DNA of 64,000 bases from UBA7239 sp964509075 (lineage in GTDB: Bacteria; Pseudomonadota; Gammaproteobacteria; Pseudomonadales; UBA7239). Below the pieces are notes generated by a model. That model worked only from the letters and a program-made list of their open reading frames with translations, was not told the origin of the DNA and made no database searches. Below, one piece after another: positions 7,328 through 15,406 of this stretch (its first letter is position 1; every line of letters starts with the position of its first letter). The position numbers and the translations under genes were made by a program. The DNA lies in assembly GCA_964509075.1 (NCBI GenBank), contig CAZDWC010000004.1, positions 248,001 through 312,000 on the forward strand. Reading direction: 5' to 3'.

Positions 7328-8638
7328 ATGGTAAAAAGACTGGAAATATTGGGCGGGCAGGCGGACATGGTGGAGCAGCAGGACAACAGTATCGTGACGG
7401 AAAAACTGCAACAGGCGAAAGATGGCCTCAGCAGCCGCCTGCTGGAGTTGTCGCAGCGCGGGCAGCCTGCGACCGAGATCGCCTACAACGTGGTATTTAC
7501 CGGCAAGTTCAGTGTGCCTCAGGAGCAGGCGCTGCAGAGCCTGTCTGCGTTCTTCAAGCAGGGTACGGAAAATACGCGGCGTCTGCTGCAGGCAGGACGC
7601 GTGCTCAAAAGCTATCCCGACAAGGCGCCGGCTGACAAGCTGGCGCGATTGCTGGCTCGCGCCGGTGCCGAGTGTCGCGTCGAGATGGAAACCTCGGTCG
7701 AAGAGGCGGAGCCCAATGCCTTGCAGCGCGCTGCGTTTGCGCTGGATGCGGTGAAGGTGCCGCTGATCCGTTTGCCGGATGTCGGTGGTTTTGGCCGCAA
7801 ACAGTGGATCGCCGTGGGTGGAGCGGGTGTCTTGTGCCTCGCGGTCTTGCTGTGGTTGCTGCTGAAGCCGCCGGTGATTGGGGGTGATACCCGTGCCGAG
7901 TACGAGGCCAGCATCGAACGCGTCATTGCCCATGAAAAGGCAGATCGGCAACAGGCCTTGCGTCGCGCCATCACCCTGCTGACCGAGGCAACGGCTGCCG
8001 CCCAGCAGGAAAGCGCCACTACGGATGAAAACACGGCGGCAAGACTGATCTACGCCCCGGTGGTCGGCAAGACCGGCAAACAGATCCTGGAGAAAGCCGA
8101 GGCGCGACTGGAGAGCCAGCGCGAGGCGTATCGACAGGGACTGGCCGAGGCCGATAACAAGATTGCCGAAGCCGACAGGCAACTGGCTGCGCTGGTACCG
8201 GACAACCAGCGGGTGCTGGACAGAATTGTGGTCAGTGATGCCAGTTTCGGCTGGCCTGAGGCCGCGCACACGCCGACGCTGGCGTTTGTGATCACCAATA
8301 ACAGCAGCGAAACCTTGATGCGGGTATTCCTGCAGGGCTACCTGTACGACGAACAAGGCACCCTGCTCACCTCCAACGCCGTGACCTATGCCGTGGCGGG
8401 CGGGCTGGCGCCGGGTCGCAGTGCGTCAGTGTCACTGCCAACGCTGAGCGACAGCCCTTGGGCGAGTGCTGCCGTTCGCGAGCACCCTGACCGGCGCTTC
8501 ACCTTGCGCGTAGCCAATGCCGAGAACCTGAGAAACCAGCAACTGGGCAAGGACTACCGTCCGCTGGAGAACGAAAAGCTGCGTCAGCAGGCGTGGAAGC
8601 GCAAGACGCAGGCGGCACTGAATGCCATGACGCTGTAA
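7328..8638 (+). CDS. Hypothetical one-TM protein with coiled coil and periplasmic domain
   Basis: I do not recognise the whole protein. The N-terminal 100 residues contain a module with YNVVFTGKFSVPQEQALQSL and, about 30 residues later, LARLLARAGAECRVEM. A similar small module occurs at the N-terminus of various predicted membrane proteins in gammaproteobacteria. One transmembrane helix follows near residues 155-180 (WIAVGGAGVLCLAVLLWLLL). Then comes an Ala/Glu/Arg-rich helical stretch, and a C-terminal beta-type domain (LAFVITNNSSETLMRVFLQGYLYDEQG) that looks FxLYD-like. The reading frame is open from 7316 (TTG); ATGs at 7328 and 7367 are possible starts, the latter with the more purine-rich upstream sequence. 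Confidence 0.8.
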   Translation: MVKRLEILGGQADMVEQQDNSIVTEKLQQAKDGLSSRLLELSQRGQPATEIAYNVVFTGKFSVPQEQALQSLSAFFKQGTENTRRLLQAGRVLKSYPDKAPADKLARLLARAGAECRVEMETSVEEAEPNALQRAAFALDAVKVPLIRLPDVGGFGRKQWIAVGGAGVLCLAVLLWLLLKPPVIGGDTRAEYEASIERVIAHEKADRQQALRRAITLLTEATAAAQQESATTDENTAARLIYAPVVGKTGKQILEKAEARLESQREAYRQGLAEADNKIAEADRQLAALVPDNQRVLDRIVVSDASFGWPEAAHTPTLAFVITNNSSETLMRVFLQGYLYDEQGTLLTSNAVTYAVAGGLAPGRSASVSLPTLSDSPWASAAVREHPDRRFTLRVANAENLRNQQLGKDYRPLENEKLRQQAWKRKTQAALNAMTL

Positions 8639-8647
8639 GCAGCGAGC

Positions 8648-8809
8648 TCAACGCAGCAACGAAACACCGATCAAGGCCCCCCACAACAACCAGGCGGCAA
8701 AAGGGGCGGCCAGCAGGAAAATCATGCCGGGCCAGGCTCTTGCATACGGATTGTGGATGTTCGGGCTTTTGTAGTGCGGATTCTTGAAGTGCATAGGCTT
8801 CGGGGTCAT
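8648..8809 (-). CDS. Small membrane protein candidate (48-53 aa)
   Basis: A short minus-strand ORF in an otherwise empty gap. It reads MTPKPMHFKNPHYKS..., continues with NIHNPYARAWPGM, then a single hydrophobic helix (IFLLAAPFAAWLLWGALIGVSLL) and stops after one Arg. A start at 8794 would give 48 residues. Composition (soluble polar N-terminus, one clean TM helix, terminal Arg) is typical of real small membrane proteins. The ribosome-binding site is weak, so translation is uncertain. Confidence 0.5.
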   Translation of the reverse strand: MTPKPMHFKNPHYKSPNIHNPYARAWPGMIFLLAAPFAAWLLWGALIGVSLLR

Positions 8810-8952
8810 CGGACAGCAAACTCACATGACGTACTTAAGTCTAGAACATAATCCTGCCAAAAAAACGTGAATGCCTCATGACTTTCCGCAATCCGCGCTT
8901 TTTTGACTATGCTCAATCAAATCGTGCTTTCTGTATCACAACCGAGCGGGTA

Positions 8953-10272
8953 ATGGCCATGGGCGAGGTGGACAAGACCGTAGTGCCGGACAAGACCGTA
9001 GTGCCGGACAAGACCTTGGCACTGGACACGACGGCCGGTATGCCGGCACTGCTGGCGATAACGCGCTTGCGCGCCGAACTGGACGCTGCTGGAGCGGATT
9101 CGCCACTGGCGCTGCTCGGGCAGGCCGTGCTGCATGATGAGCACATCGTCAGCCGCATTCTCAAGGTTGCCAACCACCTCGCCTACAACCACGGCGCCAG
9201 CAGTATCACGACACTGGGGCGCGCCATCGCCCTGCTTGGTTTTGCCCCGGTGAAGAGCGTATGTATCACCGCGCGCTTCATGGATGCACTGCTGCGCAAC
9301 CGCAGCCACTCGCCGGAAGAACATCTGCGATTGCTGGCCCGGCTGGCGCAGGCCTTTCATTCAGCCATGCAGGCGCGGCAGTTGATGCAGGATTGCGATG
9401 CCGATACGCGCGAAGCCGCTTATGTCACGGCACTGATGAACGAGCTGGGTGCCGGTGATGCCGTTACCCAGGGAGCCAACGCGTGCCGGGCGGTGGAGTT
9501 GGCCGTCCGCTTCAGCCATGCAGTGATGCACGGCTGGCGGGAAGAGGAAACGGCGTCAGCCGTGCAGGATATTGCCGGATTTCTGGGAGTGAGCACTGCT
9601 GTCGCCGAGCGCCGCCTGCGTCTGTGCACACATCAGGCCTGCGAGTTGATCGATCTCTACAGTGCCGCCCCGTTACTGGAGTTTCTGCCGCCGGGTTATA
9701 GCCATCATCACGGCCATGTGCCAGCCGAGCCGTGTCCACTGCCGGATGGCGAGCCGGATCGCGCTCTGCAATTGCGATTACTGCACGAGTTGGCGACCCT
9801 GGTGCTGGAAAAACCGGATTTCGATCTGGTCTTGCACACGGCCCTTGAAGGTATACAGCGGGGGTTGAGCATGGATCGTTGCCTCGCCTGCCTGCTGGAC
9901 AGCGAAGGCGAGCAATTGCGTCCACGGTTTGCGCTGGGACGTGACAGCGATATCTGGAGCCGCCACTTCACCATACCGCTCGGAGCTGCCGACAACATTT
10001 TCAGTGACGTGGTGGAGCGAGGCGTGTCGCGCTGGGTAGGTTCCAGCCAGACGCCGATGAGTCACCCGCTGTGCACGCCGCGCGTTTTGCATATCACCTG
10101 CGGCAGCGAGTGTTTTGTGGCGCCGTTGCAATTTGGCGAGCGTGTCATCGGCATGCTCTATGCCGATCGCTATGTCAATCGGCGACCGTTCAGCGAGGAA
10201 GATTTCCAGACTTTCCGCCACTTCACCCTGCAAGTGCGCATGTGTCTGCAGATGGCGATGCAGATGTGCTGA
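8953..10272 (+). CDS. HDOD-GAF domain signalling protein
   Basis: A regulator of about 440 residues. The N-terminal half is an HDOD domain (LAITRLRAEL, LLGQAVLHDEHIVSRILKVANHLAYNHGASSITTLGRAIALLGFAPVKSV), a degenerate HD-type fold without phosphohydrolase residues. The C-terminal part is a GAF domain (LVLEKPDFDLVLHTALEGIQ, CLACLLD, FGERVIGMLYADR). This architecture is usually linked to signalling, stress or motility control. The frame is open from an ATG at 8878; I prefer 8953 because GAGCGGG precedes it and the extra N-terminus is not HDOD-like. Just after the start lies an 18-bp tandem repeat encoding VVPDKT twice. Confidence 0.88.
   Translation: MAMGEVDKTVVPDKTVVPDKTLALDTTAGMPALLAITRLRAELDAAGADSPLALLGQAVLHDEHIVSRILKVANHLAYNHGASSITTLGRAIALLGFAPVKSVCITARFMDALLRNRSHSPEEHLRLLARLAQAFHSAMQARQLMQDCDADTREAAYVTALMNELGAGDAVTQGANACRAVELAVRFSHAVMHGWREEETASAVQDIAGFLGVSTAVAERRLRLCTHQACELIDLYSAAPLLEFLPPGYSHHHGHVPAEPCPLPDGEPDRALQLRLLHELATLVLEKPDFDLVLHTALEGIQRGLSMDRCLACLLDSEGEQLRPRFALGRDSDIWSRHFTIPLGAADNIFSDVVERGVSRWVGSSQTPMSHPLCTPRVLHITCGSECFVAPLQFGERVIGMLYADRYVNRRPFSEEDFQTFRHFTLQVRMCLQMAMQMC
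8971..9015 (+). repeat. 18-bp tandem repeat in the HDOD-GAF gene
   Basis: The unit GACAAGACCGTAGTGCCG occurs twice in a row (8971-8988 and 8989-9006), followed by half a unit (GACAAGACC). It encodes DKTVVP repeats in a probably unstructured N-terminal segment. Copy-number change would keep the frame. Confidence 0.85.
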
Positions 10273-10278
10273 AACAAT

Positions 10279-11292
10279 TCAGTCAAAGTGCCGCATGAAG
10301 CGCTGGCTTGTGCCAATCTTTTCCAGAGTTTCCTGTAGCAGTTCCGCAGGTGCGTTATCCCTGCTGCTGGCAATCAGCGCCGCCCGCACCTGGTTGACGG
10401 GATCGGCTGCGCAGATTTTGCATGGCGATCGGTCGCGAGTGGCTGCAAGTTTTCTGTATTCAACTTCGGCAACGGAAAAATCAAACACGCTGCCCATGGG
10501 GTGTCTCTTTTTCCAGTCGTGGCAGCATAGATAGTATTGGCCGTCCCAGCCAATCATGACAAAAATGTATGGCACCATGCACAGATGTGACATGCCTTGC
10601 TCTTTCAATATTGCAAAAGCCTCGGTTTCAAAATCGGTATTGAGGGCATCCTGGCAGTATTGCTCTGCGTAGCCGCCACGGTTGTGCACACGGTTGACGT
10701 TGAAGCGCGTGATGCCGAGGTTTCTCCAGAAGCGTTTGATGTCTTCAACTTGCCCCAGATTGTCTTCAAACTCGACGATAGTTAGCATGATCTTGCAACT
10801 GCCGGTGTTCTGTTTCACCGCAGCTTCAACATTGCGGCGTACGGTATCGAACTCAAGATTGTAGATCTGATTGTAGAGATCGCCTGTGGCGCTGATACTG
10901 AGGTTCAGTTGCGACAGGCCGGCATCAAACAGTGCGAGGGATTTTTCCGGTGTCAACAGCGATGCGTTCGTGGTGATGTTGAAATCAAAGCCCTGTGACG
11001 TGGCATAGCGCACAAACTCGACTGACTGCGGATGGATCAGTGGTTCGCCGGTGCCGCAGGCCTTGGCCACTGGCAGCACAGGCATTTCCTTGCAACGCTC
11101 CAGTACTTGCTTGAAAACGTCAAATTGCATCATGCCCATCGCAGGCATTTTGTCGCGCGGGCAAAAAGAGCACGTGGCATTGCAGCGGTTGGTCCACTCA
11201 ATGTCTACACCGGTGCGGCCGGTAGAACCGGTTTTGAGTTTCTTGTCTGGATTGGGATCCGGAAGGGGAACGCCCATTAAATGTGTGGACAT
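10279..11292 (-). CDS. Radical SAM protein with SPASM-like C-terminus
   Basis: A 337-aa radical SAM enzyme. The CxxxCxxC motif that holds the SAM-binding [4Fe-4S] cluster is seen as CNATCSFC near residues 37-44, preceded by DIEWTNR. ACGTGEPLIHP and NITTNASLLT fit the core barrel. The C-terminal part has further cysteines (CMVPYIFVMIGWDGQYYLCC, then CKICAADP) that look like a SPASM/twitch auxiliary-cluster domain. Such enzymes often modify peptides or act as anaerobic maturases. No partner peptide or substrate gene is adjacent, so the substrate is unknown. Confidence 0.88.
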   Translation of the reverse strand: MSTHLMGVPLPDPNPDKKLKTGSTGRTGVDIEWTNRCNATCSFCPRDKMPAMGMMQFDVFKQVLERCKEMPVLPVAKACGTGEPLIHPQSVEFVRYATSQGFDFNITTNASLLTPEKSLALFDAGLSQLNLSISATGDLYNQIYNLEFDTVRRNVEAAVKQNTGSCKIMLTIVEFEDNLGQVEDIKRFWRNLGITRFNVNRVHNRGGYAEQYCQDALNTDFETEAFAILKEQGMSHLCMVPYIFVMIGWDGQYYLCCHDWKKRHPMGSVFDFSVAEVEYRKLAATRDRSPCKICAADPVNQVRAALIASSRDNAPAELLQETLEKIGTSQRFMRHFD

Positions 11293-11370
11293 GCTTGTTG
11301 TAATCAGATCAGCGATGTCTGCAGCCTAACGGATTGGATTGGCAGTGGCTACACCAGTGTGTTACGGAAT

Positions 11371-11446
11371 TGGTGCCGGATATAGGAGTCGAACCTACGA
11401 CCTTCGCATTACGAATGCGCTGCTCTACCAACTGAGCTAATCCGGC
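11371..11446 (-). tRNA. tRNA-Thr (anticodon CGU)
   Basis: A 76-nt cloverleaf on the minus strand: acceptor GCCGGAT pairs with ATCCGGC, D-arm GCTCAGTTGGTAGAGC, anticodon stem GCGCA/TGCG(A) with loop TTCGTAA (anticodon CGT), T-arm GTAGGTTCGACTCCTAT, and an encoded CCA end. It reads ACG codons. Confidence 0.96.
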
Positions 11447-11490
11447 TTTTGGGTGCGGGCGTTAAATTACCATATCCCTTGCATGCCGCA

Positions 11491-11524
11491 CACTCGAAAG
11501 CCGCCTGAGGCAGGCTTTCGAGTG
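11491..11524 (-). terminator. Hairpin downstream of ahcY
   Basis: CACTCGAAAGCC and GGCTTTCGAGTG form a perfect 12-bp stem around a short GCC-TGA-GGC inner hairpin, 22 bases after the ahcY stop. There is no long U-tract on the minus strand, so it may be a terminator of modest strength or an mRNA-stabilising end. Confidence 0.65.
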
Positions 11525-11545
11525 TTGCAGGAACAGCAGACGAGA

Positions 11546-12961
11546 TCAGTACTTGTAGCTGTCAGGCTTGAACGGGCCTTCCATCGGCGCACCGATATAT
11601 TTGGCCTGCTCTTTCGTCATCTTGGTGATAACACCACCAAAACCGCGCACCATGTGTGCAGCGACTTCCTCGTCGAGCTTTTTCGGCAGTACAGTGACCG
11701 AAATCGCCGATGATTTCAGCTCTGGCTCAAGGCTGGCGAACTTGCGCTCGTACAGATACATCTGTGCCAGCACCTGGTTGGAGAAGGAGCCGTCCATGAT
11801 GCGCGACGGGTGGCCGGTGGCGTTGCCGAGATTGACCAGACGGCCTTCGGACAGCAGGATCAGGAAGTCTTCCTTTTTCTTGCTGCGATACACCTTGTGT
11901 ACTTGCGGCTTCACTTCTTCCCACTTCCAGTTCTTGCGCATGAAGGCGGTGTCGATTTCGTTGTCGAAGTGACCGATGTTGCACACGACGGCGCCACTTT
12001 TCAGTGCTTTCAACATGTGCTTGTCGCAGACGTCGATATTGCCGGTAGTAGTGACAACCAGATCAATACCTGCCAGCAGTGCGGCATCAACACTATCCGC
12101 CTTGCCGGTGTTTTCGCCGTTCTTGTAGGGCGATACCACTTCGTAACCATCCATGCAGGCCTGCATGGCACAGATCGGGTCGATTTCGCTGACTTTCACA
12201 ATCATGCCTTCCTGACGCAGCGATTGCGCCGAGCCCTTGCCCACATCGCCGTAACCGAGTACCAGAGCCTTCTTGCCGGCGAGCAGGTGGTCGGTGCCGC
12301 GCTTGATCGCATCGTTAAGCGAGTGGCGGCAGCCGTACTTGTTGTCGTTCTTGGATTTGGTGACGGAATCGTTGACGTTGATCGCCGGTACTTTCAGTGT
12401 GCCAGCTGCCAGCATCTCCTGCAGACGGTGTACGCCGGTGGTGGTTTCTTCGGTGATGCCGTGGATTTTTTCCAGCATCTGCGGGTATTTCTGGTGCAGC
12501 ATCAGCGTGAGGTCGCCGCCGTCATCCAGGATCATGTTGGCATCCCACGGCTTGCCGTCTTTCAGAATGGTCTGCTCGATGCACCAGTCGTATTCCTGCT
12601 CGGTCTCGCCTTTCCAGGCAAACACCGGGATACCGGCGGCGGCGATGGCGGCGGCGGCGTGATCCTGCGTCGAGAAAATATTGCAGGAGGACCAGCGCAC
12701 TTCCGCGCCCAGTTCCACCAGCGTTTCGATCAGCACGGCCGTTTGAATGGTCATGTGAATACAGCCGAGAATCTTCGCGCCTTTCAGCGGCTTCTTCTTG
12801 CCGTATTTGGCGCGCAGCGCCATCAGCGCCGGCATTTCGGTCTCGGCGATATCCATTTCCATGCGGCCCCAGGCGGCCAGGGAAATATCGGCGACCTTGT
12901 AGTCATTCTTCAGTTTTGGGGCGGCTTTGGCCGCAGTGGCTTTTTTCTTTTCGGCAGACAT
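11546..12961 (-). CDS. ahcY: Adenosylhomocysteinase
   Basis: NAD-dependent S-adenosylhomocysteine hydrolase (471 aa) that splits SAH into adenosine and homocysteine and so keeps methylation running. Signatures are GCIHMTIQTAVLIETL, EEQEYDWCIEQTI-like sequence, DDGGDLT, TEETTTGVHRL, the NAD-binding GYGDVGKGSAQSLR, NIGHFDNEID and the C-terminal KPDSYKY. The roughly 15-residue Lys/Ala-rich start before KLKNDYKVADISLA is variable in the family. An SAH-sensing riboswitch precedes it. It appears monocistronic, ending in a hairpin before tRNA-Thr. Confidence 0.98.
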   Translation of the reverse strand: MSAEKKKATAAKAAPKLKNDYKVADISLAAWGRMEMDIAETEMPALMALRAKYGKKKPLKGAKILGCIHMTIQTAVLIETLVELGAEVRWSSCNIFSTQDHAAAAIAAAGIPVFAWKGETEQEYDWCIEQTILKDGKPWDANMILDDGGDLTLMLHQKYPQMLEKIHGITEETTTGVHRLQEMLAAGTLKVPAINVNDSVTKSKNDNKYGCRHSLNDAIKRGTDHLLAGKKALVLGYGDVGKGSAQSLRQEGMIVKVSEIDPICAMQACMDGYEVVSPYKNGENTGKADSVDAALLAGIDLVVTTTGNIDVCDKHMLKALKSGAVVCNIGHFDNEIDTAFMRKNWKWEEVKPQVHKVYRSKKKEDFLILLSEGRLVNLGNATGHPSRIMDGSFSNQVLAQMYLYERKFASLEPELKSSAISVTVLPKKLDEEVAAHMVRGFGGVITKMTKEQAKYIGAPMEGPFKPDSYKY

Positions 12962-13059
12962 GCGTCATTCTCCAGTGTGTCGGGCGATTAATAGATATGG
13001 CTCGCCAACAGGTTTAGCAGAAAAACGCGGAGGAGAAAGCGCATTACAGGGAAGCACTC

Positions 13060-13166
13060 GCCAACCGCGAACGGGTTCAGCGAGCGCGGTTGAAAGGCCG
13101 GATGGCCAACCTGAGCCTGGCGCGGCGCTCTTGGCAGGGCGATCGCGTTGCAGCGCTCCTCAGGAC
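13060..13166 (-). promoter_or_regulatory. S-adenosylhomocysteine (SAH) riboswitch before ahcY
   Basis: The minus-strand leader begins TGAGGAGCGCTGCAAC, contains GCGCCAGGCTCAGG, and closes with AACCGCGCTCGC. These are the conserved blocks of the SAH riboswitch class known upstream of ahcY in Pseudomonas and relatives. Directly downstream, CGCGGTTG (minus strand) can pair with CAACCGCG, which overlaps the aptamer's 3' strand (inverted repeat 13062-13092), giving a plausible switching hairpin. High SAH would then turn on its own hydrolase. Confidence 0.93.
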
Positions 13167-13172
13167 GGGCAA

Positions 13173-13178
13173 ATTATA
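13173..13178 (-). promoter_or_regulatory. -10 element of the ahcY promoter
   Basis: A perfect TATAAT on the minus strand ends about 8-10 bases before the first conserved SAH riboswitch block. No good -35 hexamer is visible at the usual spacing. Confidence 0.65.
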
Positions 13179-13210
13179 GCGCGGCAGACTTCGATGCGCA
13201 CCCTATGGCC

Positions 13211-15394
13211 TTAACGGCATTTGGCTCTTCCCCACTCGGCAGCCATATTGTCGTCCGTTAGTATGGGGCAACCAGCAAACTCGCCTGCAGTTCGGCGAAC
13301 AGGTCGGTGCGCTGTAAGCCATAACCGGATGTCAGACTCCTTCATCTGGCGACGCTGAAATTCATCGGAACCCATCAGTCGGGAAACCAGTGTGTCGTCG
13401 GACACGTAATTCAGCCTGCCATTTACCGCTACGACAAAGTTGTAAACCTGCCAGACTTCAGGGAAGACACTCAGCGCTGTAGCGACGATGGCGTCCGATC
13501 CTGTGGTATTCAGCATCAGCAGGCCATTAGGGTTTAAGCGGTCTTTCACTATCTTGAGAAATTCTTTGGAGTGTAGAAGAGTGGCTCCTTCACGCCAGTG
13601 ATAGGATGCATTTATCATCACGACATCCCACATTTCCGGGCTGTCTGCCAGAAATTTTCTTCCGTCCCCATGCACAAATGTTACCCGGGGATCGTCGAAG
13701 ATTTTAGATGTGAGTGGAGACTGCCGAACGATGTCATAGTAGCCGCGATTCAATTCCACGGATGTTGCTGCTTTTACAGACGGAAAGGTGAGGGCGGCCA
13801 ATAAGCCGGATCCTGACGCCAAGCCAATATCGACGATTTTCTCAGGGTTTGGCGACATCGCCATGGTTACATAGATACGATGAATTGCATTTGTGTCTGT
13901 GAGAGGGTTTATGTTGAATTTCCCGTCATAAACATTTCCACCAATGACGGTGTCGTTGCTTTCTGCTCCGCGCGAATAAATTCCTACAATGCCTGAACGC
14001 GTTTCTTTGCTGTACTTAAAGTCCTTTTCATTCAGTGACAGTGTAAAATAAATACCCTTCCAGCGAGGGTAAAAATTATGAAAAATTTGCCAGCTTGCTG
14101 CGGTATATATACAGGCTATTAACATAATGCCAGTGACGCGCAGTGGCGGCATGCCGTAATGAAGTTTGAACAATAGAAATAGCAATAAAGATGCAATGCT
14201 GCTCGCGAAGATGATCTGGTGTAAAGGGAATGCGTCAAATAGAAAAAAGCCTGTTCCGATTGATCCAGTAAACGAGCCAATGATGTTTGCGGCATAGACG
14301 TAGCCAAAACGACTGCTGTGTTCATTTGACACAGCAAGAAGACCGCTGAGAATGGTTAATGAGCACCCCCCCAGGTAGCCGAGAATACCCAAAGACAGCG
14401 CGAGAACGGCTGTTCCTACAGAGGCGCCTGTAATGCCTGTAAGGATGATTGACAATGCCGGCATGATCACAAGCGTTATGCTGTTCAGGAGCCACTTTCG
14501 GCCAAGCAGTAAGGTGAAATCCCCTTTGGTATATTCTGCAATTTTCAAAGACCCAGCAGACATGCCAATCAGAAATGTTCCCACGCCGAGTCCGTAGCAC
14601 CATGGGCGGCTTCCAGAGGCCCACCCTAACATGCGCAGGATGGAAATCTCTTGGTTGATAGTTAGTGCGCCAGTAAAAAATGCAAGTATTGCAATATACT
14701 TGAGAGGCAGGCTCTTTCTAATGAGGCCAGGCGTTTCTGGAGATACTTCATTTGCTGCAGTAGAGGCAGGGTGGGGCCGAATTCCTGCATAAATAAACGC
14801 CATCGAGGCTGTAATTAAATTGAGTGCTGCGGCAGCATATGTTGCATCAGTCAAACCCATTGCGGGGAAAATCACCAGCACGGTAATCAGTGCTGCGGCG
14901 CCAGAGCCGAAAGCATTTATGGCATATATGTGGCCGACATTCTGATGTAAATGGCGATAATAGGGCCTCATGTTTTCCACCAGCACTGGCAGCGTTAATC
15001 CCATAAGGAACACAGGAATGCCTATCGCCAAAGATGTCGTGTATAACTTCTCTATAACAGTGTAAGGTTTCAGTGTTGTACTTAAATGTGCAATCCAGGC
15101 TGGAGATAAAACGCCGAATAAGCCGATCAACATTTCGGCAAGACAGAAAACAGGAACGCCGCGCCTTCTGCCCAGTTTTGTTGCCAGTGACTCGCCGGCA
15201 ATGCCGCCAAATCCGAGAAAGCCGAGAAAGACGGCGACAATTAGCGTCGCAGAAAGGCTGTCTACACCTAGGAAAGCCATGATCATTCGTTGCCAGGTAA
15301 CCTGATAAATCAGGGCGGCCATTCCCGATAAAAAAAACAAAGACTGAATAATCTTGGCGTGATTGAAAGGCGCCCTTATTTTTAATTTTGTCAT
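13211..15394 (-). CDS. Membrane/spermidine-synthase-like fusion protein
   Basis: A 727-aa protein of the fused transporter-like/polyamine-aminopropyltransferase-like family. The first about 420 residues hold many transmembrane helices, starting with LFFLSGMAALIYQVTWQRM, the usual opening of these fusions. The C-terminal domain is a Rossmann methyltransferase-like fold with IVDIGLASGSGLLAAL, ATSVELN and TFVHGDGRKFL. The position of the catalytic Asp of true spermidine synthases reads VVMINAS here, so polyamine synthesis is doubtful. Codon use is AT-richer than neighbours. It starts 12 bases after the phosphoethanolamine transferase gene, so they form an operon. Confidence 0.85.
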   Translation of the reverse strand: MTKLKIRAPFNHAKIIQSLFFLSGMAALIYQVTWQRMIMAFLGVDSLSATLIVAVFLGFLGFGGIAGESLATKLGRRRGVPVFCLAEMLIGLFGVLSPAWIAHLSTTLKPYTVIEKLYTTSLAIGIPVFLMGLTLPVLVENMRPYYRHLHQNVGHIYAINAFGSGAAALITVLVIFPAMGLTDATYAAAALNLITASMAFIYAGIRPHPASTAANEVSPETPGLIRKSLPLKYIAILAFFTGALTINQEISILRMLGWASGSRPWCYGLGVGTFLIGMSAGSLKIAEYTKGDFTLLLGRKWLLNSITLVIMPALSIILTGITGASVGTAVLALSLGILGYLGGCSLTILSGLLAVSNEHSSRFGYVYAANIIGSFTGSIGTGFFLFDAFPLHQIIFASSIASLLLFLLFKLHYGMPPLRVTGIMLIACIYTAASWQIFHNFYPRWKGIYFTLSLNEKDFKYSKETRSGIVGIYSRGAESNDTVIGGNVYDGKFNINPLTDTNAIHRIYVTMAMSPNPEKIVDIGLASGSGLLAALTFPSVKAATSVELNRGYYDIVRQSPLTSKIFDDPRVTFVHGDGRKFLADSPEMWDVVMINASYHWREGATLLHSKEFLKIVKDRLNPNGLLMLNTTGSDAIVATALSVFPEVWQVYNFVVAVNGRLNYVSDDTLVSRLMGSDEFQRRQMKESDIRLWLTAHRPVRRTAGEFAGCPILTDDNMAAEWGRAKCR

Positions 15395-15406
15395 CGGAGG
15401 ATTGGC

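Noticed and set aside
7283..8356. 357-codon minus-strand frame
   Set aside because: Antisense to the one-TM protein, which has a convincing TM helix and domain layout; the antisense product is Arg/Gln-rich shadow sequence.
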